From Cellulosilyticum lentocellum DSM 5427 (GTDB lineage Bacteria; Bacillota; Clostridia; Lachnospirales; Cellulosilyticaceae), in assembly GCF_000178835.2 (NCBI RefSeq), contig NC_015275.1, positions 2,563,001 to 2,627,000 on the forward strand: a stretch of 64,000 nucleotides of DNA, written 5' to 3'. Made by a program: the position numbers and the translations under genes. The notes under the pieces were generated by a model that was not told where the DNA came from, ran no database searches, and worked only from the letters and a program-made list of their open reading frames with translations. Below, piece by piece: positions 46,268 to 56,447 of the stretch. The first letter of the stretch is position 1. Each line of letters starts with the position of its first letter.

Positions 46268-48511
46268 TTACCACTGGCTTTTTGGAATAAATCCAAGTAG
46301 TACCGGTGCAGAAGAGCCATTTGGTAACATATACTCAAGTACTCTTGTTTCTCCTTTTTTAATAACACCTAGTAAAACTGCTTTTTTGTTTTGTCCCATA
46401 AAATATCCTGCATTTGGCGCCAGGTAAGTGTCTGTATCTACCCATTTAATTGCACCTCTAAAAACATCAGCCCTTGGATTTAAAATAATCCCTGTATCTT
46501 CCTGAGCCGTTAAGGTAAGTCTATAAGTCACACCAAAGTTTCCTTTATTTTGAATCCATTCTCCTGTAATTGCATCAGCTCCTGATACCCATTCTTCTGG
46601 TGTTTCACCTAATACAATTTGTGTTGATTTACCTTTTTCTATATCTAAATCATAATAACGTACAGTTCCTTCAAAGGTACCTCTTACGTGAATACTCTTA
46701 TCTAAAAGAGGCAATGTATCTAATTGATTTAGATCATCTGTTCTATCCATAACAGCGGTTGTTAATTGAACTGTACCATTAGTCTCTAAATTCATAATTC
46801 CTGAAATACATTGTTCCTTAAGCCAAGTCTTATTTTTTGAATCATATAAAGCTACTTTTTGCCCCGGGGCAAGTGTAATGGTTCTTGATGAGTTACTTTT
46901 CCAATAATCATACAGTACCTGCTGGCCTAAGTAAAGTACATCTTCTACTGGTCCTTTTATTACCTCTTGGCTAATACGTATGGTAATAGGCTCTTCTTCA
47001 TTATTTTCTGCAACTAAAACAAAACGTTTTTCGGAAGCTACATTTTCATTAAACCCATTAATATGGTGTAAAAGCACTCTTCCTTCACCGGTAAAATCAC
47101 CTTTATATAAAATACCATTTGTCGTTACAACCTCTGGCGAATCACTCATCCATAAAGTATCTTTATTTTGCAACTGACTTTTAATGGTTGCTGTCTTATA
47201 ATTTCTGTAGTTAATTCCTTGATAATTATCAATAGTATCTCCTATTTTACCTTGAGTAAAATGATAAGCCCATTCTGTTTGCTTTACTTCTTTTGTAATA
47301 TGTACAGTTGTTTGCATCTCTTCACTTACTTTACCAGCTATATCTGTAAGCTCCAGCGTAACGATATACTCACCAGGAGCAAAGAAGGCATATGGCTTTG
47401 TAATAACAGCTTGATTAGATGCTTCATTTACACTACGATAAGTCCATCTTTCCTTAGAAATACCTTCCCCTTCTTCATTGTCATAAGTATAATCAAAACT
47501 TAAAGCTTCCCCTTGAGCATAGCTAGTTTTTTGTGTGCTAAAAGTCGTTATAACAGGTGGCTTATTCGGTATAATAACTAAGCTTTGTGCATAAGCACTA
47601 CTCCATAACCCTTTTTCATCCTTTACTTTTAATGTGAGTTCATAAGTACCTGCTTTAAGATTTTTAAGTAAGCTACTCACATCTTGGCTACTACCTTTAC
47701 CGCTTAATTCCCAATTTCTAGCTACAATCCGATCACCATCTTCATCATAACTATCTTCTATCAGTTCTATGGTTTCACCTTCTGAGTAACTTTCCTTTTT
47801 AAAACTAAAATGTGCTGTAGGCGCTTTATTAGATGTGGTTATTTCTTGCTTTTTACTCAGTATCACTTGCTTTTGAGTATGATGATAATCTACTTGTAAA
47901 CCAAAGGTCTCACCTAAAAACCTAAGTGGTACTAAAGTCGTACTTGCCTCAATGACTGGTGCACCATCTAAATCAACTTTTTCACCATTAACAATAGCTG
48001 TATTTTTGCCTACTTCTAATATAACACGCATTCCCACTTTATGAATAACGATCTGTTTCTGCGAATGATTAAAGTCCACTTGTGCTTTCAATATATTTTC
48101 AGCTACAAAGCGCAGGGGTAAATAAGTTCTTTCTTTAATAATCTTCGGTGCCGTTTGCAATGTATAAGTTGTTCCATCTAATATAGCTTGTTTTTTTCCA
48201 ATAGTCATGATGAGCTTAGATATAGTTTCATCCTCATTGACATGAAATGTCTCACCTATATCAGAAGCAGAAGTAGATTCCTCTTGTACCTGCTCTTCTT
48301 CATCTATCATAGGTTCTTTGCTGCTTTCCTCTTCCTGTTTAACACGATCTTCTTGCACTGTATCTGCTTCTTCTTTTATTTCATTATCTTCTTTTATCTC
48401 CTTATCTTCTTGCTGGACTGCATTTACTTCCTCGGCATATATAGTCGATTGTATCGGCATACTAAAAGCCATTGTCATCCCTAGTAAAAGACTTGTCATT
48501 TTCTTGTTCAT
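46268..48511 (-). CDS. Secreted protein with copper amine oxidase N-domains and PKD-like repeats
   Basis: 747 residues. A signal peptide (cleaved about residue 26) is followed by a Glu/Lys-rich spacer (about 30-85), two CuAmineOx_N-type repeats (PKIIKERTYLPLRFVAENI and PVIEASTTLVPLRFLGETFG), and two PKD-like domains (YSEGETIELIEDSYDEDGDRI and YAQGEALSFDYTYDNEEGEGI). The C-terminal 330 residues are beta-rich and not recognised. No cell-wall anchor seen. Likely a surface or extracellular protein of unknown role. The CuAmineOx_N domain does not imply amine oxidase activity. Confidence 0.87.
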   Translation of the reverse strand: MNKKMTSLLLGMTMAFSMPIQSTIYAEEVNAVQQEDKEIKEDNEIKEEADTVQEDRVKQEEESSKEPMIDEEEQVQEESTSASDIGETFHVNEDETISKLIMTIGKKQAILDGTTYTLQTAPKIIKERTYLPLRFVAENILKAQVDFNHSQKQIVIHKVGMRVILEVGKNTAIVNGEKVDLDGAPVIEASTTLVPLRFLGETFGLQVDYHHTQKQVILSKKQEITTSNKAPTAHFSFKKESYSEGETIELIEDSYDEDGDRIVARNWELSGKGSSQDVSSLLKNLKAGTYELTLKVKDEKGLWSSAYAQSLVIIPNKPPVITTFSTQKTSYAQGEALSFDYTYDNEEGEGISKERWTYRSVNEASNQAVITKPYAFFAPGEYIVTLELTDIAGKVSEEMQTTVHITKEVKQTEWAYHFTQGKIGDTIDNYQGINYRNYKTATIKSQLQNKDTLWMSDSPEVVTTNGILYKGDFTGEGRVLLHHINGFNENVASEKRFVLVAENNEEEPITIRISQEVIKGPVEDVLYLGQQVLYDYWKSNSSRTITLAPGQKVALYDSKNKTWLKEQCISGIMNLETNGTVQLTTAVMDRTDDLNQLDTLPLLDKSIHVRGTFEGTVRYYDLDIEKGKSTQIVLGETPEEWVSGADAITGEWIQNKGNFGVTYRLTLTAQEDTGIILNPRADVFRGAIKWVDTDTYLAPNAGYFMGQNKKAVLLGVIKKGETRVLEYMLPNGSSAPVLLGFIPKSQW

Positions 48512-48632
48512 ACCATGTTCTCCTAGCTGTCTATGTATAGTATCTGTAATATTATGTCATTTCATTATAGCATATCCGTTTATGAGCTGGCCATTTTTTC
48601 ATGATATGCTATTTTTTACCAATTTATTTTTA

Positions 48633-48673
48633 AAAAACAGGTGTTATTGTTTTTAGCAATAACACCTGTTTTT
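48633..48673 (-). terminator. Terminator after the RodA/PBP operon
   Basis: AAAAACAGGTGTTATTG pairs with its exact complement around a 7-nt loop; it touches the PBP stop codon, with a run of Ts on the minus strand. Confidence 0.85.
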
Positions 48674-50211
48674 CATTCTTCACTATTACGATAAGCTTGT
48701 AAAATCTGGTCACATACTTTTAAAGCTTGTGCTCCTTTACCTCCACCTTCTACAACAACAGCAAAGGCAATAGGTGCTTTATTACCATTAGGGTCTTTGG
48801 CATATCCCATAAACCAAGAATGATCATCTTCTGTTTCATTTTGAGCTGTTCCTGTTTTTCCTCCAACAATAAGTCCTTTTTCAGGTAGGGAAACAGCTGT
48901 TCCATGGTCCACTACATTTTCCATAAGCTCTTGTAGCATTTTAGCCTGTTCCTCTGTCATTAGTGCGCCTGTTTGTTTAGGTCTATTATTAAGCTTTATA
49001 GTACCTGTTTTAGTCATAGAATACTCAATTAAATAAGGTTTCATACTTACACCATCATTGATAATAGCAGATGCCAATATTGCCATATGAAGAGGCGATG
49101 TTAGCGTTTTTCCTTGTCCAATAGCAGTAGCTGCTTTTTCAAAATCTGAGCTAATCACATCTGAAGTATTCGTAGCTCCTGCTTTATCTTGACTAGTAGC
49201 TAACGTGCTGCCTTTTTCATTTAAACTAAAACGGCTCATTGAATAATCCATATCAAAATTTAAAGGCCCATTATAGCCAACCGACTCTGCTGCTGCTTTT
49301 AAAGCACCTGCTGGCAAACTTTCTGCTAATGCAATAAAATAGGTATTACAAGACTTTGCAAAAGCTTCTGTTAAACCCAACTTACCATGTACTGCTTGGT
49401 TATAACACTTAATGGTATAATCAGTTCCACTAATACTTCCTGTACAATCATGGGTAAAATCTAACGTTTCCCCTGGATGTGTTTGCATATACGCTAAGGT
49501 AGTTACAATCTTGAAAATAGATCCTGGTGGGTATAGTCCTTTTGTTGCACGATTCACTAAAGGTGTATCTTCCGTATCTGTATTAAGCTTGGACCAGTTT
49601 TCTACTATTTTATTGGGATCAAAATGAGGTGTACTATACATGGCACGAATTTTTCCTGTTGTAGCTTCCATGACAACAACACCTCCCCTTTTGCCCTCCA
49701 TGCCTCTTGCTACTGCTTCTTGGTAGCGGTGATCTAAAGTAAGTACGACATCTCTTCCTTCAAATTTCTTATTCATAAAGGCTGCTTTAAAAAGCGAGAT
49801 AATATCATAACTTGGATAAAGTAATTGCTGATTTGCTAGTGCCTCAACGCCTGTTTTACCACTTTGTGCATAGCCAATAGGATGGGCATACAGGCTTTTA
49901 TAAGGATAATAGCGTTCACCATCCTCTGTCGTTGTTGCTAATAATTCTTTAGTTGTCGTATCATAAATATTTCCCCTTATCACTTCAGATTCCAAACTAT
50001 TTAACCTGGTATTTTGGGGATGAACAGCCATCTGTTTTTGTTTAAAAATTGTAAAATATACCATATAACCAATAAGCAGCGCAAATAGCATAATAAAAAT
50101 TGCTGCTATGGTGTAAATCATTTTTCTATCTTGATTATTTTTTTTGCCTTGTTTCATTCTTTTATCTTCATTTGTATTTTTATTCTTATCTTTATTTTTA
50201 CGCTTGTTCAT
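48673..50211 (-). CDS. Class B penicillin-binding transpeptidase (PbpA type)
   Basis: 512 residues. A long Lys/Asn-rich cytoplasmic tail, one TM helix (about 31-54), a short dimerisation domain and a transpeptidase domain with SxxK as SIFK (PPGSIFKIVTT, near residue 232), SxN as SCN (AKSCNTYF, near 287) and KTG as GGKTGTAQ (near 455). Overlaps the FtsW/RodA-like gene by 14 bp, so together they form a transglycosylase/transpeptidase pair like RodA-PbpA of Actinobacteria and Clostridia. Confidence 0.93.
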   Translation of the reverse strand: MNKRKNKDKNKNTNEDKRMKQGKKNNQDRKMIYTIAAIFIMLFALLIGYMVYFTIFKQKQMAVHPQNTRLNSLESEVIRGNIYDTTTKELLATTTEDGERYYPYKSLYAHPIGYAQSGKTGVEALANQQLLYPSYDIISLFKAAFMNKKFEGRDVVLTLDHRYQEAVARGMEGKRGGVVVMEATTGKIRAMYSTPHFDPNKIVENWSKLNTDTEDTPLVNRATKGLYPPGSIFKIVTTLAYMQTHPGETLDFTHDCTGSISGTDYTIKCYNQAVHGKLGLTEAFAKSCNTYFIALAESLPAGALKAAAESVGYNGPLNFDMDYSMSRFSLNEKGSTLATSQDKAGATNTSDVISSDFEKAATAIGQGKTLTSPLHMAILASAIINDGVSMKPYLIEYSMTKTGTIKLNNRPKQTGALMTEEQAKMLQELMENVVDHGTAVSLPEKGLIVGGKTGTAQNETEDDHSWFMGYAKDPNGNKAPIAFAVVVEGGGKGAQALKVCDQILQAYRNSEE

Positions 50212-51568
50212 CCTTTATCTCCTCCTTACTTTCATTCATTCGTCCTTTATAGGAGAAGTAGGTAATTAACCCAATCATACCCATACTTACCACCATTGAA
50301 CTACCTCCTGCACTCATAAAAGGTGTGGTGATCCCTGTAAGTGGAATCAACTTAAGTACACCCCCTATAATAATAAAGGTTTGCATGGTGAAAATAGTGG
50401 CAATTCCAATGATAACAAGTCGGTAAAAAGCATGACTATAACGAAAAGCTACTTGCAAGCAAAGTAAAATAATGCCTAAATAAGCAAATAAAATGACAAC
50501 ACCTATGATATTTCCAAACTCCTCACAAGCTGCTGCAAATATATAATCTGATACGGCATAAGGAATTTTCCCCGGATTACCTCGTGTTAAACCACTGCCT
50601 AGCCATCCCCAAGTACCCATAGCAAATAAACCTTGTACTACTTGATAGCCATTACCAGTGATATCTGCCCAAGGATTGAGCCAAGCTGCTACACGCACTC
50701 TGACATGACCAAACAAAAAATAAGCCACCACGCTCCCTAGCCCTCCTGCTAAAAGGCCAATGCCAGGGAGTAAAAAGCTTTGTGTTGCTACAAATAACAT
50801 CATTAAACTCGTCAGATAATACAAAAGTACTGCTCCTAAATCTTTCTGAAGCACTAAACAGCCTAACGACCCTAATACCACTAGCCCCGGAAAGATTAAC
50901 CCTCGATAACCTTGCTTTTGCCGTTCACCATCACTTAAAGTTGATGCTAAAAAGAGAACTAATGCAACCTTTCCAATTTCTGAAGGTTGAAAAGAAAATC
51001 CTCCAATACTCACCCAATTCGTTGCACCTAATATTTTCGTACCGGCCACAAAGGGTAAGAACATTGTGATTCCCAGTACACCTAGATAAATATATTTATT
51101 ATTAGGTTTAATCACAATGGAAAATAAACTTGGAAAAATGAGTGCAATAACTACTCCTATTATATAAGCTGCTATTTGCTTGGTAGCAATCTCATGATCT
51201 AGGCGCTCTAGTATCAAAAATCCGATATCTATTAAAAGGAACATGAGCTGCCATAATACCAGTTCATGATGTCTTTTCATTAATCGTAAAATCCATAAAC
51301 ATATAATGAATAAAACCAGTACCACTACTCCATTAATCCCAATGGCAATTTTCATAGCAGAGTCAGTTTGTTTACCCATAAGTATACTTACTCCAGCTAA
51401 ATGAAAGCAATATAAACAAAGAGATAGGAATTTATTTTTCTCTTTTCTTGTTCCTAACGAATAATTGACAAAGGGTTTCATAAAACTAAAGGCTACTAGC
51501 ATAAACAAAATACCAAAGCCAGCAAAAATATAGCGACTCAGTAATATCATTAAATTAAAGTACCCCAA
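50198..51568 (-). CDS. FtsW/RodA/SpoVE-family glycosyltransferase
   Basis: 456 residues with about ten membrane segments. Conserved SEDS features are seen: IGGFSFQPSEIGKVALVLFLASTL with the catalytic-loop FQPSE near residue 190, VVLQKDLGAVLLYYLTSLMMLF with the KDLG motif near residue 240, and near the C-terminus GVLKLIPLTGITTPFMSAGGSSM. Polymerises lipid II together with the paired class B PBP. TTG start at 51568 has AAGGAGGG 6 bp ahead. Whether it is elongation or a spore-related paralogue is not clear. Confidence 0.93.
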   Translation of the reverse strand: MGYFNLMILLSRYIFAGFGILFMLVAFSFMKPFVNYSLGTRKEKNKFLSLCLYCFHLAGVSILMGKQTDSAMKIAIGINGVVVLVLFIICLWILRLMKRHHELVLWQLMFLLIDIGFLILERLDHEIATKQIAAYIIGVVIALIFPSLFSIVIKPNNKYIYLGVLGITMFLPFVAGTKILGATNWVSIGGFSFQPSEIGKVALVLFLASTLSDGERQKQGYRGLIFPGLVVLGSLGCLVLQKDLGAVLLYYLTSLMMLFVATQSFLLPGIGLLAGGLGSVVAYFLFGHVRVRVAAWLNPWADITGNGYQVVQGLFAMGTWGWLGSGLTRGNPGKIPYAVSDYIFAAACEEFGNIIGVVILFAYLGIILLCLQVAFRYSHAFYRLVIIGIATIFTMQTFIIIGGVLKLIPLTGITTPFMSAGGSSMVVSMGMIGLITYFSYKGRMNESKEEIKDEQA

Positions 51569-51580
51569 AATGTTCCCTCC

Positions 51581-53908
51581 TTAAAGAACTGTTTTAAATC
51601 CTGTGCCTTTTAATGGCTCCTTAGTTCCAGTTCCAAAATATGCTGCTAATACAGCTTTTGTTTCCTCCACCGTTTCATTAGTAAATTGTAAGCGTATACT
51701 AAAACTTTGCTTTAGTCTTTGAACCTCACTATTTTTTATGACTAATGGCTCATAGCTTAGTATTTGCATATAACAAGCCTTGCAGTCTGTTTGAATACGC
51801 CAAGAAGTTTGCTTACGATCTTCGATTTCAAATAAATGTTTTTCTTTTACTCCTTTTTGGCACTGTGGTGTTCCTCTTAGGACACATTGAGCGGATGTCA
51901 TCATCGGCAATGTACCATAAACAATCTTTTCTTTATCACCAATAAGACCGTCTAGTTCTTCTCCTACTAACTCTACTGAAACGGTTACACGTGTAGCACC
52001 TCTCTCTTGCCATAAAGCAATCGTTTCGTTATTAGCCACATTCATATTATAATCAATAATAACTGCTTTTCCCAATCCATTAACGACCTCATATTCACCC
52101 ATGTTTCGCACGACATAGCCTTCTATGTCTGACTCTGCCCAAGCTTTAATGACTTGATTATAAGCTTTATGACTCGTATCTTTCATAATAGCTGGCAAAT
52201 TCAAGTAAAAAGCCTTCCCATAAGCCTTACAGCGCTCTAAGGCTATTCTACTTGTCACATCATCATAATGCCATTCCCAGTAAATCGCTGTTACTTCTTC
52301 TACCTGTAAGCAAGCTTCTAACTGTTCTAGACTCGTTACATGGCAGATAGCTATGGGGACTATGGCTGCTTTTCTAGATATCTCTTCATAAGCCTTATAG
52401 GGATGATTAACTTCATGACTAAGTAACGCTGCTTCCAGCTGATTAATACCTTCTCTTCTTATATGATTTAATTGACTGATCCCTATATAAGCATCTTCTG
52501 GCCACTGGATTGATACTTCCTCTACAAAAAAAGAAGTACTTCCTAATTTAGTAAGTTGCTTTAAGGCTTGCTCTTTGGTTACAGGATTATTTTCTGCTAT
52601 TTGTAATACGTCTCCTTTGTAAACCACTCGATGATTCTCACAATTCAAATTGACTTCTAAAGGCTCACCTATATGGCCTATAATACTCAAATGAATAGGC
52701 AATTTCTTTTGTGGCCTTTGATAAGTTGCTTTTAGCTGTTTAAGGAGCTGATGATTTTTAGTCAGATAAACCTCACTGCCAGGTTCTACATAATAGTCAA
52801 AATGACATTTAATTTGACTTCCTGCGCTGCAGTCTTTTGTAATACCTGTTCCTACACTTTCTTTACCTTTTCTAATAATCTCAAGTCCATCTCCTGGGTG
52901 TAAATCTCTTTCCAAACTGATAGTAGCCATTCCTGTTTTAGGTGCAAAATAAGTCACTTTTCCTGCTTTAAGCCCTATATGCCTTGGACTATTAGGTGTA
53001 AGCATTTTTGCATTCCCACGATTATAATAATAACCTTTTGAAAATCCTCCTCGATTAAAGACACCTTTCATGATTTCCATATCTGCCTCAGTTACCTCAT
53101 AAACTTCATTTCTAAGGGCTAAGTCCATATATTTACGATAGGTACCTACAACAGAAGCCACATATTCAGGTGACTTCATACGCCCTTCAATCTTAAACGA
53201 ATGAATGCCTGCTTCCAAAAGCTGTGGTAAAAACTCCACACTACATATATCTTTTAAACTGAGCAAGTAACTCTCTTTTGTTAAAGCATTACCATCTTCT
53301 TTCAAAGTATACTTCATGCGGCAAGGTTGTGCACATCGACCTCTATTGCCACTTCTTCCTCCTATTAAGCTACTCATTAAGCACTGTCCTGAATAGCTAT
53401 AACACAAAGCTCCATGAACAAAGGTCTCTACTTCTATATCACAAGTCTTAATAATCTCCTGAATTTCTTGAAGCTGCAGTTCTCTAGCTAAAACCACACG
53501 TTTAAATCCAAGAGATTTTAAAAACAAGACATCTTCTATACTATGAGCTGACATTTGAGTACTAGCATGCATACGTAATTGGGGAAAATAGCGCTTCACC
53601 ATATGTGCTATCCCTAAATCCTGAATAATAATGGCATGAACCCCTACTTCTTCTAAATAAGTGAGGTAATCAAATAACTCTTTCATTTCTTTTTGTTTCA
53701 CTAAAATATTAACCGTTACATAAACACGGACTCCTCTTAGCTTTGCATAGTTTACGATGTCTTGTAGTTCATCTGTAGTAAAATTATCTGCTGCTTGTCT
53801 TGCATTAAAGCCTTTGCCTCCAACAAATAAGGCATCTGCTCCATTTTCTATAGCTGCTATAGCATTTTCCATTTTACCTACAGGTGCTAGTAGTTCTGCT
53901 TTCTTCAA
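51581..53908 (-). CDS. U32 family peptidase with DUF3656 domain
   Basis: 775 residues. The N-terminal U32 catalytic barrel (ELLAPVGKMENAIAAIENGADALFVGG, VETFVHGALCYSYSGQCLMSSLIGGRSGNRGRCAQPCR near 165-205, with the family cysteines, and SLKDICSVEFLP) is followed by an intermediate region (about 330-470) and a C-terminal part (about 490-775) typical of the long U32 form. Relatives act in collagenase-like proteolysis or 23S rRNA hydroxylation (RlhA), so the activity is open. TTG start at 53908 with GGAG. Follows zapA, the usual order in Firmicutes. Confidence 0.9.
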   Translation of the reverse strand: MKKAELLAPVGKMENAIAAIENGADALFVGGKGFNARQAADNFTTDELQDIVNYAKLRGVRVYVTVNILVKQKEMKELFDYLTYLEEVGVHAIIIQDLGIAHMVKRYFPQLRMHASTQMSAHSIEDVLFLKSLGFKRVVLARELQLQEIQEIIKTCDIEVETFVHGALCYSYSGQCLMSSLIGGRSGNRGRCAQPCRMKYTLKEDGNALTKESYLLSLKDICSVEFLPQLLEAGIHSFKIEGRMKSPEYVASVVGTYRKYMDLALRNEVYEVTEADMEIMKGVFNRGGFSKGYYYNRGNAKMLTPNSPRHIGLKAGKVTYFAPKTGMATISLERDLHPGDGLEIIRKGKESVGTGITKDCSAGSQIKCHFDYYVEPGSEVYLTKNHQLLKQLKATYQRPQKKLPIHLSIIGHIGEPLEVNLNCENHRVVYKGDVLQIAENNPVTKEQALKQLTKLGSTSFFVEEVSIQWPEDAYIGISQLNHIRREGINQLEAALLSHEVNHPYKAYEEISRKAAIVPIAICHVTSLEQLEACLQVEEVTAIYWEWHYDDVTSRIALERCKAYGKAFYLNLPAIMKDTSHKAYNQVIKAWAESDIEGYVVRNMGEYEVVNGLGKAVIIDYNMNVANNETIALWQERGATRVTVSVELVGEELDGLIGDKEKIVYGTLPMMTSAQCVLRGTPQCQKGVKEKHLFEIEDRKQTSWRIQTDCKACYMQILSYEPLVIKNSEVQRLKQSFSIRLQFTNETVEETKAVLAAYFGTGTKEPLKGTGFKTVL

Positions 53909-53946
53909 CTTGGTTCTCCTTTTCTATAAGCACAACAGGGGAAGTT

Positions 53947-54321
53947 TTATCTCCCCCTGTTTGTATGTTCTTTTTTCTTAAATTGTTCTGTAGCAGCTAA
54001 TTGCTGCTTACTTTCTGTTAACTCTAAAGACAGTTCTTTCACCTTATCTTTTAGAGCTAGGTTCTCCCGATTGCATTTCTCTAATTCAGCCATATAACGT
54101 TCTAATTCTTGTTTACTTTTCACACACTCATCTGCTATATTAAGCGTCACCAACATATTCATACGTCCAGGATTAACGCGTTGTTTATGATATACTGACT
54201 GCACCTCATGTGTCTTTTCATTAATGAGCTTAGCCACTTTTTGCATGTGTTCCTCAGACTCTTCACCTTGAAGGGCATAAATGAGTCCACCAATCACCAC
54301 TTCTACTTTGTTTTTTGACAT
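53947..54321 (-). CDS. zapA: Cell-division protein ZapA
   Basis: 124 residues. N-terminal FtsZ-interacting domain (KVEVVIGGLIYALQGEESEEHMQKVAKLINEK) and a C-terminal coiled coil (about 60-115), longer than in E. coli as is usual in Clostridia. It stabilises the Z-ring. Start ATG 54321 is preferred since GGGGTG lies 6 bp ahead; a GTG at 54330 would overlap it. Confidence 0.92.
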   Translation of the reverse strand: MSKNKVEVVIGGLIYALQGEESEEHMQKVAKLINEKTHEVQSVYHKQRVNPGRMNMLVTLNIADECVKSKQELERYMAELEKCNRENLALKDKVKELSLELTESKQQLAATEQFKKKEHTNRGR

Positions 54322-54384
54322 GCATTTCACCCCATTACATGCAATTATTCTTGTCCCAATTATAGCATAACCTATCCAAAAATA

Positions 54385-55380
54385 CTATAAGGTTTTTAAC
54401 TCAAAGGTTTCATACGCTTTTGGTGCTAACATACGGCCTCTTGGTGTACGCTGCATATACCCTTGTTGAATGAGATATGGTTCATAAACATCCTCCAAGG
54501 TATCTCTTTCTTCACCAATAGCCGCTGCTAAAGTATCTAATCCTACAGGTCCTCCTTTAAACTGCAAAGCAATTGCCTGAATAATACGTCTGTCAATATC
54601 ATCAAGACCATTACGGTCAATACTAAGTAATTCTAATGCTTTGGTACATACTTCCTCATCGATATGATTGTCGTATTTAATGAGTGCAATGTCTCTTACA
54701 CGTTTTAATAACCTATTGGCTACCCTAGGTGTGCCACGACTACATTTAGCTAACTCTAAAGCCGCCTCCTCTGTAATAGGTGTTTGCAATATGGCAGCTG
54801 TACGCTTAAGAATACACCCTAATTCTTGCATGGTATAATACTCTAATCTCTGAATAATACCAAAGCGGTCACGTAGTGGTGAGCTCAGCATCCCTGCTCT
54901 TGTGGTAGCGCCAATTAAGGTAAACTTAGGCAAGGTTAAACGAATTGACTTTGCTGCTGGTCCTTTGCCTACTACAATATCAATACAATAATCCTCCATA
55001 GCTGAATAAAGGACTTCCTCAACATGGCGGCTCATACGATGAATTTCATCAATAAACAAAATGTCTCCATGCTGCAAATTATTTAAAATAGCAGCAATAT
55101 CTCCTGGCTTTTCGATAGCAGGACCCGAGGTTACTTTAAACTTAACGCCCATCTCACTAGCAATTACACCCGCCATAGTCGTTTTACCAAGTCCTGGAGG
55201 TCCATAAAGGAGTACATGGTCTAAAGCTTCCCCCCGCTGCTTAGCAGCTTCGATAAAAATCTTAATGTTTTCTTTAATAGCCGTTTGTCCTATATAATCA
55301 CTTAAGGTAAGGGGTCTAATATTACTCTCTATCTCGTTATCTTCTAGTTGTAAATCACTAGACATGATGCGTTTTTCCAC
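54385..55380 (-). CDS. ruvB: Holliday junction branch migration ATPase RuvB
   Basis: 331 residues with Walker [10 protein letters not shown] (near residue 61), Walker B LFIDEIHR, sensor [21 protein letters not shown], and the C-terminal winged helix. Full length. Likely GTG start at 55380 with GGGGGAT upstream. Follows ruvA by 13 bp; no ruvC, as in Firmicutes, which use RecU or other resolvases. Confidence 0.97.
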   Translation of the reverse strand: MEKRIMSSDLQLEDNEIESNIRPLTLSDYIGQTAIKENIKIFIEAAKQRGEALDHVLLYGPPGLGKTTMAGVIASEMGVKFKVTSGPAIEKPGDIAAILNNLQHGDILFIDEIHRMSRHVEEVLYSAMEDYCIDIVVGKGPAAKSIRLTLPKFTLIGATTRAGMLSSPLRDRFGIIQRLEYYTMQELGCILKRTAAILQTPITEEAALELAKCSRGTPRVANRLLKRVRDIALIKYDNHIDEEVCTKALELLSIDRNGLDDIDRRIIQAIALQFKGGPVGLDTLAAAIGEERDTLEDVYEPYLIQQGYMQRTPRGRMLAPKAYETFELKTL

Positions 55381-55393
55381 GTTTCATCCCCCT

Positions 55394-55987
55394 TTACATT
55401 CCTAATAAGCTTAAAGCTTTTTTAATAAGTTCTTCACTATTTGCTTTATAATCATAAATAGCTTCTACCGCTTTTCTCGCTTCTTGAGCCGCATAACCTA
55501 AAGCCTCAAGCGCTTCTATAGCTTCTGCTTTGGCCGATTCATCCTTTAATCCTGTTTCAAGTAAGCTTAAATCTGGTACAAATAATTTACCAATACTATC
55601 TTTGAGCTCTAAAATAATACGCTGTGCTGTTTTAGGCCCAATACCACTCACTTTACTTAGCGCCTTACTATCCTGATTTAAAATAATCTCTATGACTTCT
55701 TGGCTGCTATAAGTATTGAAAACTTGCATACCACCTTTAGGCCCAATACCACTCACACTAATGAGCTTTCTAAATAATTCTCTATCTTCCATATGGTAAA
55801 AGCCATATAGGTCATGACCATCTTCTTTAATATGCTCATGAATATATATTTTCACTTTTTCACGGGTGCCATTTAATTCACTTAAAGTACGACTACTACA
55901 AAATACTTCGTAGCCCACGCCATAAACTTCTATAACTAATGTATTCTCCCCAATATGCTCTAAGGTTCCAACTAAATAGGTGATCAT
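55394..55987 (-). CDS. ruvA: Holliday junction protein RuvA
   Basis: 197 residues: N-terminal OB fold (MITYLVGTLEHIGENTLVIEVYGVGYEV), two helix-hairpin-helix motifs (VSGIGPKGG and VSGIGPKTA), and the RuvB-binding C-terminal UBA-like domain (EALGYAAQEARKAVEAI). Binds the four-way junction as a tetramer and loads RuvB. Confidence 0.97.
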   Translation of the reverse strand: MITYLVGTLEHIGENTLVIEVYGVGYEVFCSSRTLSELNGTREKVKIYIHEHIKEDGHDLYGFYHMEDRELFRKLISVSGIGPKGGMQVFNTYSSQEVIEIILNQDSKALSKVSGIGPKTAQRIILELKDSIGKLFVPDLSLLETGLKDESAKAEAIEALEALGYAAQEARKAVEAIYDYKANSEELIKKALSLLGM

Positions 55988-56147
55988 GGGTTACTCCTTT
56001 TCCTTATCTATGTAGGTTCTCTACTTTTATTTTCTGGATAATACCTCTTTATTTTTCATTCTTTATTTCTTATTCATACTTCTTCCTCTATTATTGTATA
56101 CTACAATACCTTAATTAGCAATTACGTTTCTTCAAGTGCTTAGGCGT

Positions 56148-56182
56148 AAAATAGCGATGGGATACGTGCCCATCGCTATTTT
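56148..56182 (-). terminator. Terminator after proB-DUF896
   Basis: AAATAGCGATGGG pairs with CCCATCGCTATTT around a short loop, 20 bp past the DUF896 stop. Confidence 0.8.
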
Positions 56183-56202
56183 TCATCTTATTTCTTTTGC
56201 TA

Positions 56203-56427
56203 CTAATGAGGTTTTTTATCACTTGGCATATATTTTAAAGGATGTAATTTGCCATCTGGCGTTTTAATCTTTGTATGCTCTAATTGACTTTTAAAATTAC
56301 CTCTAAAAATGGCTAAATATTGCTGACGTAAGTGATCTTGTCTAATCTGTTCTTCAGCTGTTAAGCCTTCTTTTTTCTTTTTATGAGCTAGGGCATTAAT
56401 TTCCTTAATTAATTCATCCATCTCCAT
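56203..56427 (-). CDS. DUF896 family protein (YnzC-like)
   Basis: 74 residues, start ATG 56427 (MEMDELIKEI) chosen because AAGGAAT lies 8 bp ahead; upstream in-frame starts overlap the proB end. The typical family pattern is seen: INALAHKKKKEGLTAEEQIRQDHLRQQYLAIFRGNFK. In Bacillus relatives this helical protein is controlled by LexA, but no SOS box is apparent here. Function not known. Confidence 0.92.
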   Translation of the reverse strand: MEMDELIKEINALAHKKKKEGLTAEEQIRQDHLRQQYLAIFRGNFKSQLEHTKIKTPDGKLHPLKYMPSDKKPH

Positions 56428-56447
56428 AGATTTAATTCCTTTCTTCA